NCBI GenBank assembly: GCA_036396755.1
Contig: DASWKG010000024.1
Coordinates: 1 to 46,539, forward strand
Direction of reading: 5' to 3'
Source of the DNA: DASWKG01 sp036396755
GTDB taxonomy: Bacteria; Actinomycetota; UBA4738; CALAEC01
DNA length: 46,539 bases
Made by a program: the position numbers and the translations under genes
Notes under the pieces: model-generated
What the model was told of the DNA's origin: nothing
What the model saw: the letters and a program-made list of their open reading frames with translations, nothing else
The model's database searches: none
Shown here: positions 1 through 8,042 of the stretch, one piece after another
Layout: every line of letters starts with the position of its first letter
Position numbering within the stretch: position 1 is the stretch's first letter

Positions 1-183
1 GGTGGGCAGGACGAGCTCGACGCCGTGCTCGCGGCGCTCGCCGACGGCTGGCTCGCGCCTGGCTGGACGGTGGCGCTGACGCGCGGGATCAGGAGTTCCA
101 TGCCTGTCATTCCGGTAGACTGGCGCCTTTCGAGGCGCCTCGAGTACGGCGACAGCCTCGTCCTGGTGTTCCGCGAACGCTAG
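1..183 (+). CDS. rsmD: RsmD, 16S rRNA (guanine966-N2)-methyltransferase, C-terminal end (partial)
   Basis: The frame is open from the first base and ends with TAG at 181-183, giving the last 60 residues of a longer protein. The tail (RRLEYGDSLVLVFRER) resembles the terminal strand of RsmD, which in many members ends with a 'YGDT-hydrophobic-F-R' stretch. RsmD methylates G966 of 16S rRNA in the 30S subunit. The catalytic NPPF/Y motif lies outside the window. The assignment rests on this short tail plus position: rsmD directly upstream of coaD is a very common bacterial arrangement. The 26-bp gap to coaD suggests co-transcription. Confidence 0.7.
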   Translation, partial: GGQDELDAVLAALADGWLAPGWTVALTRGIRSSMPVIPVDWRLSRRLEYGDSLVLVFRER

Positions 184-209
184 CCGGGAGGTCTGGCCGG
201 GAGGTCTGG

Positions 210-695
210 ATGGGCGTGACCGCGCTGTGTCCGGGGACGTTCGACCCCGTGACGAACGGTCACCTCGACATCATCGAACGCGCAGGTCAGCGGTTCGATG
301 CGGTGGTCGTGGCGGTCCTGGACAACCCGGGGAAGCAGCCGCTGTTCTCGGTTGACGAGCGGGTCGCGATGCTCAAGGAGGCGACGACCGGTCTCGACAA
401 CGTGGACGTCGAGTCGTTCTCGGGATTGCTCGTGGAATACGCAAGACGAAGGGGCTCGGACGTGATCGTGAAAGGCCTTCGGGCGGTGACGGACTTCGAG
501 TACGAGATCCAGATGGCGCAGATGAACCGGCGCCTGACCGGCATGGAGACGCTGTTCATGACCACGGATCCCACGTGGTCCTTCCTGTCGTCCTCGCTCG
601 TTCGCGAGGTCGCCCGCTTCGGCGGCGACGTCTCCGAGCTCGTCCCGCCCGTCGTGGTCGAGCGGCTCGCCGAGCGGTTCGGGGGCGCCGCCTAG
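210..695 (+). CDS. coaD: Phosphopantetheine adenylyltransferase (CoaD)
   Basis: 161 aa, the usual length. CoaD transfers AMP from ATP to 4'-phosphopantetheine to make dephospho-CoA, the penultimate step of CoA synthesis, in the cytosol. The nucleotidyltransferase signature PGTFDPVTNGH is at residues 8-18, with the catalytic His18 of the (T/H)xGH motif. The second nucleotide-binding signature, SSSLVRE, is near residues 129-135, where other members have ISSTxVRE. The ATG at 210 places the first strand directly before the GTFDP motif, as in characterised enzymes. It lies between rsmD and the coiled-coil gene, whose ATG begins two bases after the coaD stop. Confidence 0.97.
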   Translation: MGVTALCPGTFDPVTNGHLDIIERAGQRFDAVVVAVLDNPGKQPLFSVDERVAMLKEATTGLDNVDVESFSGLLVEYARRRGSDVIVKGLRAVTDFEYEIQMAQMNRRLTGMETLFMTTDPTWSFLSSSLVREVARFGGDVSELVPPVVVERLAERFGGAA

Positions 696-697
696 CG

Positions 698-1243
698 ATG
701 GACCTGTCCACACAGATCCAGGAGCTCGAGGACATGGTCCGCGAGGCGAAGTCGATGCCGCTGTCCTCGTCGGCGCTGCTGAACCGCGACGAGTTGCTCG
801 AGCTGATCGAGCGGATGAAGGCGTCGCTGCCCGAGGAGGTCAAGCAGGCGCGATGGGTCGTCCGCGATCGCGAGGAGCTGCTCTCGAAGGCACGCCGCGA
901 CGCCGAGCGGATCGTGGAGGACGCGAGGGCCGAGCAGCTGCGGATGGCGACCAAGGAGGAGATCTATCGGCGCGCCGAGCAGGAAGCCGAGCGGATCGGC
1001 GGCCAGGCGGAGGAGGACTCGCGCCGGATGCGGATGGAGGCCGAGGACTACGTCGACGGCAGGCTCGCGCAGTTCGAGAACGCGCTACAGCGCCTCACCG
1101 AGGACGTGGTCCTGACGCACGAAGCCCTCACGAAGACGCTCGAGCAGGTCCAAGGGGGACGCGAGCGCCTGCGCGGGACCACGCCGGCGCAGCAGGGGCT
1201 CGGCGGCGGCGATGGGTTCGACGGAGAAGGTGGTGAGCCGTGA
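698..1243 (+). CDS. Coiled-coil protein of the coaD-rpmF cluster (DivIVA / F0-b-like)
   Basis: 181 aa, starting two bases after the coaD stop. It is dominated by charged heptads: residues ~50-155 are rich in R, E, A and Q and should form one long coiled coil. A Gly-rich tail follows (GLGGGDGFDGEGGEP). No membrane segment or signal peptide is seen. A coiled-coil protein with DivIVA-like or ATP-synthase-b-like similarity occurs at the same place in other actinobacteria (Rv2927c next to DUF177, rpmF and rnc in M. tuberculosis). Its role is not established; a cell-wall or polar scaffold function would be a guess. The stop overlaps the start of the next gene. Confidence 0.75.
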   Translation: MDLSTQIQELEDMVREAKSMPLSSSALLNRDELLELIERMKASLPEEVKQARWVVRDREELLSKARRDAERIVEDARAEQLRMATKEEIYRRAEQEAERIGGQAEEDSRRMRMEAEDYVDGRLAQFENALQRLTEDVVLTHEALTKTLEQVQGGRERLRGTTPAQQGLGGGDGFDGEGGEP

Positions 1244-1758
1244 TGCGCGAGATCGACGTCCGCGATCTCGTCGACCAGCCCGGCTCATCCAAGCACGTCC
1301 GCGTCGACGAGCCGGTCGGGGGCCTGCAGACGGAGCTCGCCGTCGTCCCCGACGACGGAAGGCTCGAGGGCGACCTGCTGCTGGAGAGCGTCGTCGAGGG
1401 CATCGTGGTCCGCGGCAGCGTCGGCGGGCGCATGCGGCTTCGATGCGCTCGCTGCCTGAGGGAGTTCGAGCGCGACTTCGACGTGCGGATGGACGAGCTG
1501 TACGCGCGTGAGCCGGGACCCGAGGACGATTACACCCTCGCCGAGGACCTCATGCTCGATCCCGAGCCGATGGTCCGGGACGCGGTCGTGCTCCAGATGC
1601 CGTTCGCCCCGGTGTGCCGGCCGGATTGCCTGGGGCTGTGCGAACGGTGCGGCGGCGACCGCAACCTCGGCGAGTGCACGTGCGCGCCCGAGGTCGACCC
1701 GCGCTGGGCCGGGCTGGAGGTCCTGCTCGACGACCGTTCGATCGACCGCGACGACTGA
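1243..1758 (+). CDS. DUF177 / YceD family protein upstream of rpmF
   Basis: 171 aa from the ATG that overlaps the upstream TGA; a GTG three bases earlier is an alternative. The middle contains CARC (residues ~67-70), and the C-terminal half has CRPDCLGLCERCGGD and a further pair in GECTC. This is the Cys-rich signature of the YceD/DUF177 family. YceD is linked to large-subunit and 23S rRNA processing in plants and bacteria and is almost always directly upstream of the L32 gene, as here. The Cys pairs suggest zinc binding. The family call is firm; the exact role is not settled. Confidence 0.9.
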   Translation: MREIDVRDLVDQPGSSKHVRVDEPVGGLQTELAVVPDDGRLEGDLLLESVVEGIVVRGSVGGRMRLRCARCLREFERDFDVRMDELYAREPGPEDDYTLAEDLMLDPEPMVRDAVVLQMPFAPVCRPDCLGLCERCGGDRNLGECTCAPEVDPRWAGLEVLLDDRSIDRDD

Positions 1759-1839
1759 TCAGGACGACCCGATAGCACCCGACCATCGCCAACGACCACG
1801 CCAACGGCGACGCAGAGCGACGACGAGAGGAGAGCGACG

Positions 1840-2016
1840 ATGCCGGTCCCGAAACGACGCCAGTCCCACACGCGAGGTGCCAAGCGCAAGGCGACCTGGA
1901 AGGCCGAGCCTGCGACCTACTCGGAGTGCCCTCAGTGCCACCAGCCCAAGCTGCCGCACCGCGTCTGCAGCAACTGCGGGTACTACGCGGGTCGCCAGGT
2001 CCTCGAGGTCGAGTGA
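1840..2016 (+). CDS. rpmF: 50S ribosomal protein L32
   Basis: 58 aa, short enough to be missed by a length cut-off. It starts with the canonical MPVPKRRQSHTR and contains the zinc ribbon CPQC (residues ~29-32) and CSNCG (~42-46), so it is the zinc-binding (C+) form of L32. The ATG is preceded by GAGAGGAGAG (1825-1834), a good ribosome-binding site. It lies between DUF177 and rnc, the standard actinobacterial order. Part of the large ribosomal subunit. No doubt about identity. Confidence 0.97.
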   Translation: MPVPKRRQSHTRGAKRKATWKAEPATYSECPQCHQPKLPHRVCSNCGYYAGRQVLEVE

Positions 2017-2020
2017 CGGC

Positions 2021-2752
2021 GTGAGCGCAGGAGCGGCAGGGGAGCGACCGGCCCGGGCATTGGAGCGCGCCCTCGGCGTCGGGTTCGCGGATCCTACGCT
2101 GCTCGATGCCGCGCTCACGCATCGCTCGTACGCGTTCGAGCAGGAGCTCGACGTCAACAACGAACGGCTCGAGTTCCTCGGTGACGCCGTTCTCGGACTG
2201 GTCGTCACCGACATGGCGTACCGCACGTTCCCCGATCTCGCGGAGGGCGAGCTCGCGAAGCTGCGCGCGTCGATCGTGAACATGTCGGCTCTGGCCGACG
2301 TCGCCCGGCAGCTCGGTCTTGGCCAGGCCGTCAAGCTCGGGCATGGCGAGGAGATGAGCGGCGGACGCGACAAGGCGAGCATCCTCGCGGACGCGCTGGA
2401 GGCGCTGCTCGGCGCGGTGTACCTCGATCGCGGTCTGGACGTCGCCCGCTCGCTGATCGAGCGAATGTTCCTGCCGCGGATGAACGCATACGTGCGGGGC
2501 GAAGGCGAGCGCGACTACAAGACGATCCTCCAGGAGCTGGCGTCACAGGACCTTCGCGCGCTCCCCGAGTATCGGATCGAGGAGAGCGGGCCGGACCATC
2601 AGAAGGAGTTCTCGGCGACCGTGTACCTGGCCGGCAAGCCATGGGGCAGCGGGGTCGGCCGATCGAAGAAGGAGGCGGAGCAGCAGGCCGCGCACGAAGC
2701 GTACCGGCGACTGTCGGGACGCGCCGTCGGGTCGGGGTCTGCGTCTCCGTAA
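2021..2752 (+). CDS. rnc: Ribonuclease III
   Basis: 243 aa from the GTG four bases after the rpmF stop. The RNase III signature NNERLEFLGDAVL is at residues ~46-58, with the catalytic Glu/Asp set, and a second acidic cluster (DALEALLGAVYLD) is at ~122-134. The C-terminal part (from ~residue 165: DYKTILQEL to KKEAEQQAAHEAY) is a double-stranded RNA-binding domain. RNase III dimers cleave double-stranded RNA in rRNA precursors and regulatory duplexes. The open frame extends further upstream, but that stretch overlaps rpmF in another frame and is not conserved. The gene is followed closely by the mutM-like gene, as in mycobacteria. Confidence 0.96.
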   Translation: MSAGAAGERPARALERALGVGFADPTLLDAALTHRSYAFEQELDVNNERLEFLGDAVLGLVVTDMAYRTFPDLAEGELAKLRASIVNMSALADVARQLGLGQAVKLGHGEEMSGGRDKASILADALEALLGAVYLDRGLDVARSLIERMFLPRMNAYVRGEGERDYKTILQELASQDLRALPEYRIEESGPDHQKEFSATVYLAGKPWGSGVGRSKKEAEQQAAHEAYRRLSGRAVGSGSASP

Positions 2753-2769
2753 CGGGGGGAGGGGACGGG

Positions 2770-3612
2770 GTGGAGCTTCCCGAAGTCGAGGTGATGCGCC
2801 GCGACCTCGAGAAGGATGTCGTCGGCCGCAAGATCGCGTCGGCGGAGGTCCGCTCGTCGAGGAACGCGATGCGCGCGATCCGCCGGCACGCCAAGCGCAA
2901 GGAGTTCACCGACGGCGTCATCGGCCGGAAGATCACGAAGGTCGAGCGCCGCGGCAAGTACGTCCTGATGCACCTGGACAACGGTGGCGTCATCGTCGTG
3001 CACTTCGGGATGAGCGGGCAGTTCATCCGCGGCAACAAGCGGCAGTCGCTCCCTCCCCACACGCACGCCGTCCTCACGTTCCAGCAGGGCGGCGACCTCC
3101 GCTTCGTCGACCCCCGGACGTTCGGCGAGCTGTTCGCGACGACGACCGACGAGCTGGGCAAGGTCAAGGAGCTCCAGCACATCGCGATCGATCCGCTCGA
3201 CCAGGTGTTCACCTGGCAGACGTTCGGCGGACTCATGGCGCAGCGCGCGTCGAAGATGAAGCAGCTGCTGTTGGACCAGAAGTTCATCAGCGGGCTCGGC
3301 AACATCTACTCGGACGAGGTGCTGTTCGCGGCCGGCCTTCGGTACGACCGGATGTCGGACACGCTGTCGTCGCAGGAGGTCCGGCGCATGTACCGCGCGC
3401 TCCAGGAGGTGCTGCAGGATGCGATCCGCGCGCGCGGGACGACGCTGGACGACGAGGCATACGTCGACCTGTTCGGCAAGCCCGGCGAGTACCAGAACGA
3501 GCTCAAGGTCTACGGTCGCGAAGGTCTTCCGTGCCGGCGCTGCCGCACGCCGATCCGCACCGTGAAGATCTCCGGGCGGACCTCGTACTTCTGCCCGCAG
3601 TGCCAGAGCTGA
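2770..3612 (+). CDS. mutM: Fpg/Nei-type DNA glycosylase lacking the N-terminal proline
   Basis: 280 aa. The family removes oxidised bases (8-oxoG, FapyG) and cuts the abasic site. Visible signatures: ELPEVEV at the N-terminus, GRKI and RRGKYVL (beta-hairpin Lys), HFGMSGQF (intercalating Met), DPRTFGE (Arg/Phe of the void-filling triad), the H2TH segment FISGLGNIYSDEVLF, and a C-terminal zinc finger CRRC...CPQC ending two residues before the stop. Typical Fpg starts M-P-E-L-P-E, where Pro2 becomes the N-terminal nucleophile. Here the only sensible start (GTG at 2770) gives M-E-L-P-E, and the codon before the ELPEVE block encodes Val, so that proline is absent. Bifunctional activity is therefore uncertain. 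Position after rnc is standard. Confidence 0.88.
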   Translation: MELPEVEVMRRDLEKDVVGRKIASAEVRSSRNAMRAIRRHAKRKEFTDGVIGRKITKVERRGKYVLMHLDNGGVIVVHFGMSGQFIRGNKRQSLPPHTHAVLTFQQGGDLRFVDPRTFGELFATTTDELGKVKELQHIAIDPLDQVFTWQTFGGLMAQRASKMKQLLLDQKFISGLGNIYSDEVLFAAGLRYDRMSDTLSSQEVRRMYRALQEVLQDAIRARGTTLDDEAYVDLFGKPGEYQNELKVYGREGLPCRRCRTPIRTVKISGRTSYFCPQCQS

Positions 3613-3622
3613 GACGCCCGGC

Positions 3623-4234
3623 CTACTCGACCGTCGCGCCCGCTTCGCGCATCCGCCGGATCGCCCGCTCGCCGTCGCCCGGCTCAAGCTCGACGGCGCG
3701 GATCGCATCGGACAGCACCGAGGTCGCGAACCCGAGCCGCGTCGCATCCAGGACGGTCTCGACGACGCAGTAGTCGGTCGCGAGGCCGGCGACGACGATC
3801 CGTTCGACACCGCGCTCGCGAAGGATCCGCTCGAGCGTGGTCGGCTCCGTTTCGCCGCTCACCGGGTCGCGGACGCTGAACCCGGAATAGCCGTCGCGCC
3901 CGTCGGTCCCCTTGCGGACGATCTCGCCCTCGACGTGCAGGGACGGGTGCAGCTCGGCGCCCCAGGTGCCGCCGACGCAGTGGACCGGCCAGATGCCGCC
4001 GTCCTTGCGGAAGTGCGGCGTCGACTCCGGGTGCCAGTCCTGCGTGTAGACGACGACCGCGCCGGCGGCGAGCGCCACCCGGATCTCCTCGTTGGCCGCG
4101 GCCGGGACCTCGTCGCCGCCCGCGACCGACAGGCTCCCCGAGGGGTCGGCGAAGTCGTTCTGGACGTCGACGACGATCAGCGCCGTCCGAGCGTCGTACC
4201 TCGCCGCATGGTCCTGGGCCGTATCGTCCTGCAC
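3623..4234 (-). CDS. pncA: Nicotinamidase (isochorismatase-fold hydrolase)
   Basis: 203 aa on the minus strand with a GTG start. Nicotinamidase deaminates nicotinamide to nicotinate for NAD salvage. The catalytic triad is visible: Asp23 in VVDVQNDF, Lys108 in EIVRKGTDG and Cys156 in ATDYCVVET. Metal ligands fit Asp66 and His68 in TQDWHPESTPHF with later His residues. The GxxTDYCV loop with a preceding cis-peptide region is typical of PncA rather than other isochorismatases. It converges with the mutM-like gene (11-bp gap) and diverges from acyP. A -10 hexamer (TACCAT on the minus strand, 4241-4246) ends 6 nt before the GTG, suggesting a leaderless mRNA. Confidence 0.93.
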   Translation of the reverse strand: MQDDTAQDHAARYDARTALIVVDVQNDFADPSGSLSVAGGDEVPAAANEEIRVALAAGAVVVYTQDWHPESTPHFRKDGGIWPVHCVGGTWGAELHPSLHVEGEIVRKGTDGRDGYSGFSVRDPVSGETEPTTLERILRERGVERIVVAGLATDYCVVETVLDATRLGFATSVLSDAIRAVELEPGDGERAIRRMREAGATVE

Positions 4235-4240
4235 GTCCGG

Positions 4241-4246
4241 ATGGTA
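4241..4246 (-). promoter_or_regulatory. Putative -10 of pncA (leaderless)
   Basis: TACCAT on the minus strand, 6 nt upstream of the GTG start, with no Shine-Dalgarno sequence between. It fits the TANNNT pattern seen before many starts in this window. No clear -35 is seen. Confidence 0.5.
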
Positions 4247-4296
4247 GCCGCGGACCGTGTGCCGGGATCGTCCTCTGCGGCGGCGGGCTGCGTCGG

Positions 4297-4302
4297 TAGG
4301 CT
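4297..4302 (+). promoter_or_regulatory. Putative -10 of acyP (leaderless)
   Basis: TAGGCT, 6 nt before the GTG at 4309; no Shine-Dalgarno sequence fits in the gap. It shares the 74-bp divergent region with the pncA promoter. Confidence 0.5.
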
Positions 4303-4308
4303 CGGGCC

Positions 4309-4578
4309 GTGCGGACGAGGGTGCGCGTGATCGTACGCGGCCGGGTTCAAGGGGTGTTCTTCCGCGCGAGCTGTGCCGAGGAGGCTCGGCGTCGCGGCGT
4401 CGCCGGGTTCATCCGGAACCGCGCCGACGGCGGCGTCGAGGCGGTCTTCGAGGGTCCCGCCGACCAGGTGGACGCCATGGTCGGATGGTGCGGGACCGGG
4501 CCGCCGTTCGCCCAGGTCGACAGGGTGGAGAGCCGGGTCGAGGAGCCGGTGGGAGACACCGGGTTCCGGGTGGCCTGA
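4309..4578 (+). CDS. acyP: Acylphosphatase
   Basis: 89 aa, the normal size for this single-domain enzyme, which hydrolyses carboxyl-phosphate bonds. The signature GRVQGVFFRASCAEEA (residues ~11-26) holds the phosphate-binding loop and catalytic Arg19. The second signature, GVAGFIRNRADGGVEAVFEG, supplies the catalytic Asn. The acyP-smc pair is conserved in actinobacteria (Rv2922A-smc). The GTG start follows a -10-like hexamer by 6 nt. Confidence 0.95.
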   Translation: MRTRVRVIVRGRVQGVFFRASCAEEARRRGVAGFIRNRADGGVEAVFEGPADQVDAMVGWCGTGPPFAQVDRVESRVEEPVGDTGFRVA

Positions 4579-4625
4579 GCGAAACTTCGCTCGCGCAAAT
4601 CCCCGGTTCGAGGGCCGGCCGTCGG

Positions 4626-4631
4626 TACTAT
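4626..4631 (+). promoter_or_regulatory. Putative -10 of smc (leaderless)
   Basis: TACTAT, ending 9 nt before the smc ATG; there is no purine-rich ribosome-binding site in the gap. No convincing -35 was found. Confidence 0.5.
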
Positions 4632-4640
4632 CGGCGCCAC

Positions 4641-7600
4641 ATGTTCCTCCGGTCCCTGACGATCCGCGGCTTCAAGTCGTTCGCGGACAAGACGGTCCTC
4701 GAGTTCGCCCCGGGCGTCAGTGTGATCGTCGGGCCGAACGGCTCGGGCAAGTCGAACCTCGTCGATGCGATCGCGTGGGTGCTCGGCGAGCAGGGGCCGC
4801 GGGCCCTGCGCGGTGGGCAGATGGCGGACGTGATCTTCGCCGGAAGCCCCCATCGGCCCGCGCTCGGGATGGCCGAGGTCAAGCTGGTGATCGACAACTC
4901 GGCGGGGCTGATCCCGGTCCCGATGTCCGAGATCGAGATCAGCCGCGCGATCTATCGCAGCGGCGACAGCGAGTACCGGATCGGCGGCCGGGTCGCCCGG
5001 CTGCTCGACGTCCAGGAGCTGCTCGCCGAATCCGGGATCGGGCGGGCGCTCCACACCGTGGTCGGGCAAGGCCAGCTCGAGGACGTGCTGACCTCGCGAC
5101 CCGAGGACAGGCGGCAGTACGTCGAGGAGGCCGCCGGCATCGCCAAGCACCGCAAGCGTCGCGAACGCGCCGAGCGCAAGCTGAACGGGCTCGAGCACGA
5201 CGTGCTCCGGCTCCAGGACGTCCTGGCCGAGCTCCGGCGGCAGCTGAAGCCGCTCCGGCAACAGGCCGAGGTCGCCAGGCGGCACGAGGAGCTGTCGGCG
5301 GAGGCCGACGCGCTCGCCGTGAACCTCGCCGCGGCCCGTCTGCGGGATCTGCTGGCCGAACGGACCCGCCGGTCGACCGGCTGGGACGAGGGGCTCGCGA
5401 AGCGGAACGACGCTCGTGCCCGTCTCGACGCGCTGGACGAGGCGGTAGTGAACGCGTCGGACGAGCATGCGGACGCCACCCTGGCGCTCCAGGAGGCCGA
5501 GGACGAGCTGGCGCGGGCGCAGGCGGCCAAGTCCGCCGCGGAGCTCGCGCTCCGCGAGGCCGTCCAGGCGGAGTCGGCCGCGCGGGCCGAGATGGCGGCG
5601 CGTGCCGGTCGCGACGTCCGTCTGGCGGTCCTCGACCAGGACCTCGACCGGATCCGCGCTCGCCAGGACGAGATCGGGGCGGAGCTCTCGCTCCGCGAGC
5701 GGGAGCTCGACGATGCCGAGGCGGCGTTCCGAGCCGCACAGGATGTGCGTCGTGCGGTGGAGGACGAGCGCCACCGCCTGAGCGAGCAGGCGGTGGCCCA
5801 CCGCGCGGAGATGGAGACGCTGCGTCGCTCGCTCTCGGCGTACGAACGCGATCGGGCGCACGTCGCCGAGCAGCAAGCGAAGGCCGCGGAGCGGCGCGAG
5901 ACGGCGGAGGCCGAACGCGCCCGAGCGTCGGATCGGATCGACGAGCTCGACGCGGAGGTGGCTCCGTGGTCGGATCGCCGGGCCGAGCTCGAACGCGAGC
6001 GGCACACGATCGCGGACACGATCGCCGAGCTGGAGGACGTGCTCCGCCGTCACGAGACACGGCGAGACGTGCTGCGCGCGCGGAGGGCGGACCTTGAGGA
6101 GACGCCGGGCTCGCGGTTCCTCGAACGTCATCCGGGCCGCGCGATCGGGCTGCTGAGCGAGCTCGTCGAGATCGAGGACGGATGGGAGCCGGCGCTCGTC
6201 GCAGCCATCGGCCCGTTCGGCGACGCGGTCGTCTACGCCGATGAGGCCGGCGCGGTCGCGGACGCGCCGCGCGGCGACGGAGCCACGCTCGCGGTCGCGG
6301 GCGGCGGGCCGGTCGCGTTCGTCCTGCCGGGAGAGCGGACGCTGCTGTCGCTCGTCACCGTCGACGCGATGGCTCGAGGCCTGATCTCCACGCTGCTGAT
6401 GGACGTGTACCTCGCCGACTCGCTCGAGGAGGCGGTCGACAAGCACCACCGGTATCCGAAGGCGTCGTTCGTGACGCGCGACGGCGTGCTCGTCGCGGCC
6501 GCCGTCATCCGGACCGCGGCGACGGGCGATGCGCGCGCCGCCGAGATCGCGCGCGAGCTCCAGATCGTCGAGCACGACGCCGCGCAGACCAAGGCGATGC
6601 TCAGGCCGCGACGCGAGCGCCTGGATGAGATCGGGCGCGAGCTACAGGAGCTGACGACGCGGATCGAGGCGGCCGACGCGCAGATCACCAAGGCCGTGGA
6701 CGCGATCGGGCGGTTCGCCGCCGACGTCGCCGGCGCAGCGAAGGAGGAGGAGATCCTCGCGCAGCGGCTCGGCGGGATGGACGATGCCGCGGCCGCGTGG
6801 CGAGACGCGCTCGACGCGGCCGCGCCGATCGGTTTCGAGCTGCCGGCCCTGCCGCCCGTCGCGGAGCCGCCGGTGCACCACCGGGTCGTCGTGGAGACGC
6901 TTCGGCGCGACCGCGCGAGCCTCGGGTCCAGGCTCGCCGCCGTCCAGCAGGAGCGTGACGGGCTCGCGTCGACCGACCCCGACGCCCTGCGGGCCACCGT
7001 GGAGCGCGCGGCGGAGGACCGACGCACGGCGGAGGAACGGCTGGTCGCCAGCGAGGCGGCCCTCTCGGTGGCTGCCGAGCGACGTGCCGAGGCGGCGTCC
7101 GCGGAGCGAGCGCGGTCGAGCGCCGAGGCCGAGGCCAACCGCGCCTGGCGGGAGGCGTCCACCGAGCTCGAACGTCTGCGCGAGGCGTACGAGGACGAGG
7201 ACCGCACGCGCGGCGACCTCGAGCGGCGGATCCGTGACGCCGAACGACTCCTGCGCGAGGGGCACCAGCAGGACCCGGCCGAGGTGGTCGCCGCCCTTTC
7301 GGACGACGACACCGTCCCGGGACTGGAGAAGCGGGCCGAGCTGGTCCAGCGCCGGCTCGCGCTCCTGGGTCGAGTGAACCTGCTCGCCGGCGGGGAGTTC
7401 GAGGCGCTCCAGGAGCGGCACGATTTCCTGCATCGGGAGCTGGACGACGTCCGCAGGGCGCGCCGCGACCTGCTCGAGGTGATACAGCGGATCGACCTGG
7501 AGATCACCACCACGTTCGGGTCGGCGATGCGCGACGTGTCGAGCGAGTTCGAGCGTCTGTTCGCCGAGCTGTTCCCCGACGGAGAGGGAAGGCTCATCGC

Positions 7601-8033
7601 GACCCAGACGGACGACCTGCTCAACACCGGCATCGAGATCGAGGCGCGCCCCGGGCGCAAGCGCGTCAAACGCATCTCGCTCCTGTCCGGCGGAGAGCGC
7701 GCGCTGACGGCGATGGCGTTCCTGTTCGCCATCTTCAAGGCTCGGCCGTCACCGTTCTACCTGATGGACGAGGTGGAGCCTGCGCTCGACGACGTGAACC
7801 TGCACCGGTTCCTTCGCCTCGTGCAGGGATTCGCCACCGACTCGCAGGTCCTCATCGTCACGCACCAGAAGCGGACGATGGAGGTCGCCCAGATGATGTA
7901 CGGCGTCTCGATGAGCAAGGACGGGACGACGAAGGTCGTCGCGCAGCGGCTCGAGGGGCCCGAGGCGGAGGCGCCCGCGACCGCTCCGATCGTGCAGGCG
8001 ATGGTGGCGTCCGAGGCAGACGCGGTCCACTAG
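4641..8033 (+). CDS. smc: Chromosome segregation protein SMC
   Basis: 1130 aa. This is an ABC-type ATPase that condenses and aligns chromosome arms with ScpA/ScpB. Walker A (GPNGSGKS) is at residues 31-38 and the QGQ motif of the N-head lies in HTVVGQGQLEDVL. Two long coiled-coil arms flank a hinge at about residues 488-623 (from GSRFLERHPGRAIGLLSELV to FVTRDGVLVA). The C-head has the signature LLSGGERALTAMAF (~1013-1026) and Walker B FYLMDEVEPALDD (~1038-1050). The ATG at 4641 gives the canonical MFLRSLTIRGFKSFADKT start; upstream in-frame sequence belongs to acyP in another frame. Confidence 0.98.
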   Translation: MFLRSLTIRGFKSFADKTVLEFAPGVSVIVGPNGSGKSNLVDAIAWVLGEQGPRALRGGQMADVIFAGSPHRPALGMAEVKLVIDNSAGLIPVPMSEIEISRAIYRSGDSEYRIGGRVARLLDVQELLAESGIGRALHTVVGQGQLEDVLTSRPEDRRQYVEEAAGIAKHRKRRERAERKLNGLEHDVLRLQDVLAELRRQLKPLRQQAEVARRHEELSAEADALAVNLAAARLRDLLAERTRRSTGWDEGLAKRNDARARLDALDEAVVNASDEHADATLALQEAEDELARAQAAKSAAELALREAVQAESAARAEMAARAGRDVRLAVLDQDLDRIRARQDEIGAELSLRERELDDAEAAFRAAQDVRRAVEDERHRLSEQAVAHRAEMETLRRSLSAYERDRAHVAEQQAKAAERRETAEAERARASDRIDELDAEVAPWSDRRAELERERHTIADTIAELEDVLRRHETRRDVLRARRADLEETPGSRFLERHPGRAIGLLSELVEIEDGWEPALVAAIGPFGDAVVYADEAGAVADAPRGDGATLAVAGGGPVAFVLPGERTLLSLVTVDAMARGLISTLLMDVYLADSLEEAVDKHHRYPKASFVTRDGVLVAAAVIRTAATGDARAAEIARELQIVEHDAAQTKAMLRPRRERLDEIGRELQELTTRIEAADAQITKAVDAIGRFAADVAGAAKEEEILAQRLGGMDDAAAAWRDALDAAAPIGFELPALPPVAEPPVHHRVVVETLRRDRASLGSRLAAVQQERDGLASTDPDALRATVERAAEDRRTAEERLVASEAALSVAAERRAEAASAERARSSAEAEANRAWREASTELERLREAYEDEDRTRGDLERRIRDAERLLREGHQQDPAEVVAALSDDDTVPGLEKRAELVQRRLALLGRVNLLAGGEFEALQERHDFLHRELDDVRRARRDLLEVIQRIDLEITTTFGSAMRDVSSEFERLFAELFPDGEGRLIATQTDDLLNTGIEIEARPGRKRVKRISLLSGGERALTAMAFLFAIFKARPSPFYLMDEVEPALDDVNLHRFLRLVQGFATDSQVLIVTHQKRTMEVAQMMYGVSMSKDGTTKVVAQRLEGPEAEAPATAPIVQAMVASEADAVH

Positions 8034-8036
8034 CCT
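8031..8036 (+). promoter_or_regulatory. Putative -10 of ftsY (leaderless)
   Basis: TAGCCT, which includes the smc stop codon. It ends 6 nt before the GTG at 8043 and directly abuts an alternative GTG at 8037. The 6-nt gap seen elsewhere in the window favours 8043 as transcript and protein start. Confidence 0.4.
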
Positions 8037-8042
8037 GTGGCC

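Noticed and set aside
2599..3810. Long minus-strand open frame (~400 codons) opposite the mutM-like gene
   Set aside because: Shadow of a GC-biased coding strand: the plus strand has all Fpg signatures, and the minus product is a low-complexity Arg/Leu/Asp mixture. The same holds for other long antisense frames, e.g. opposite smc, infB and dxr-ispG.
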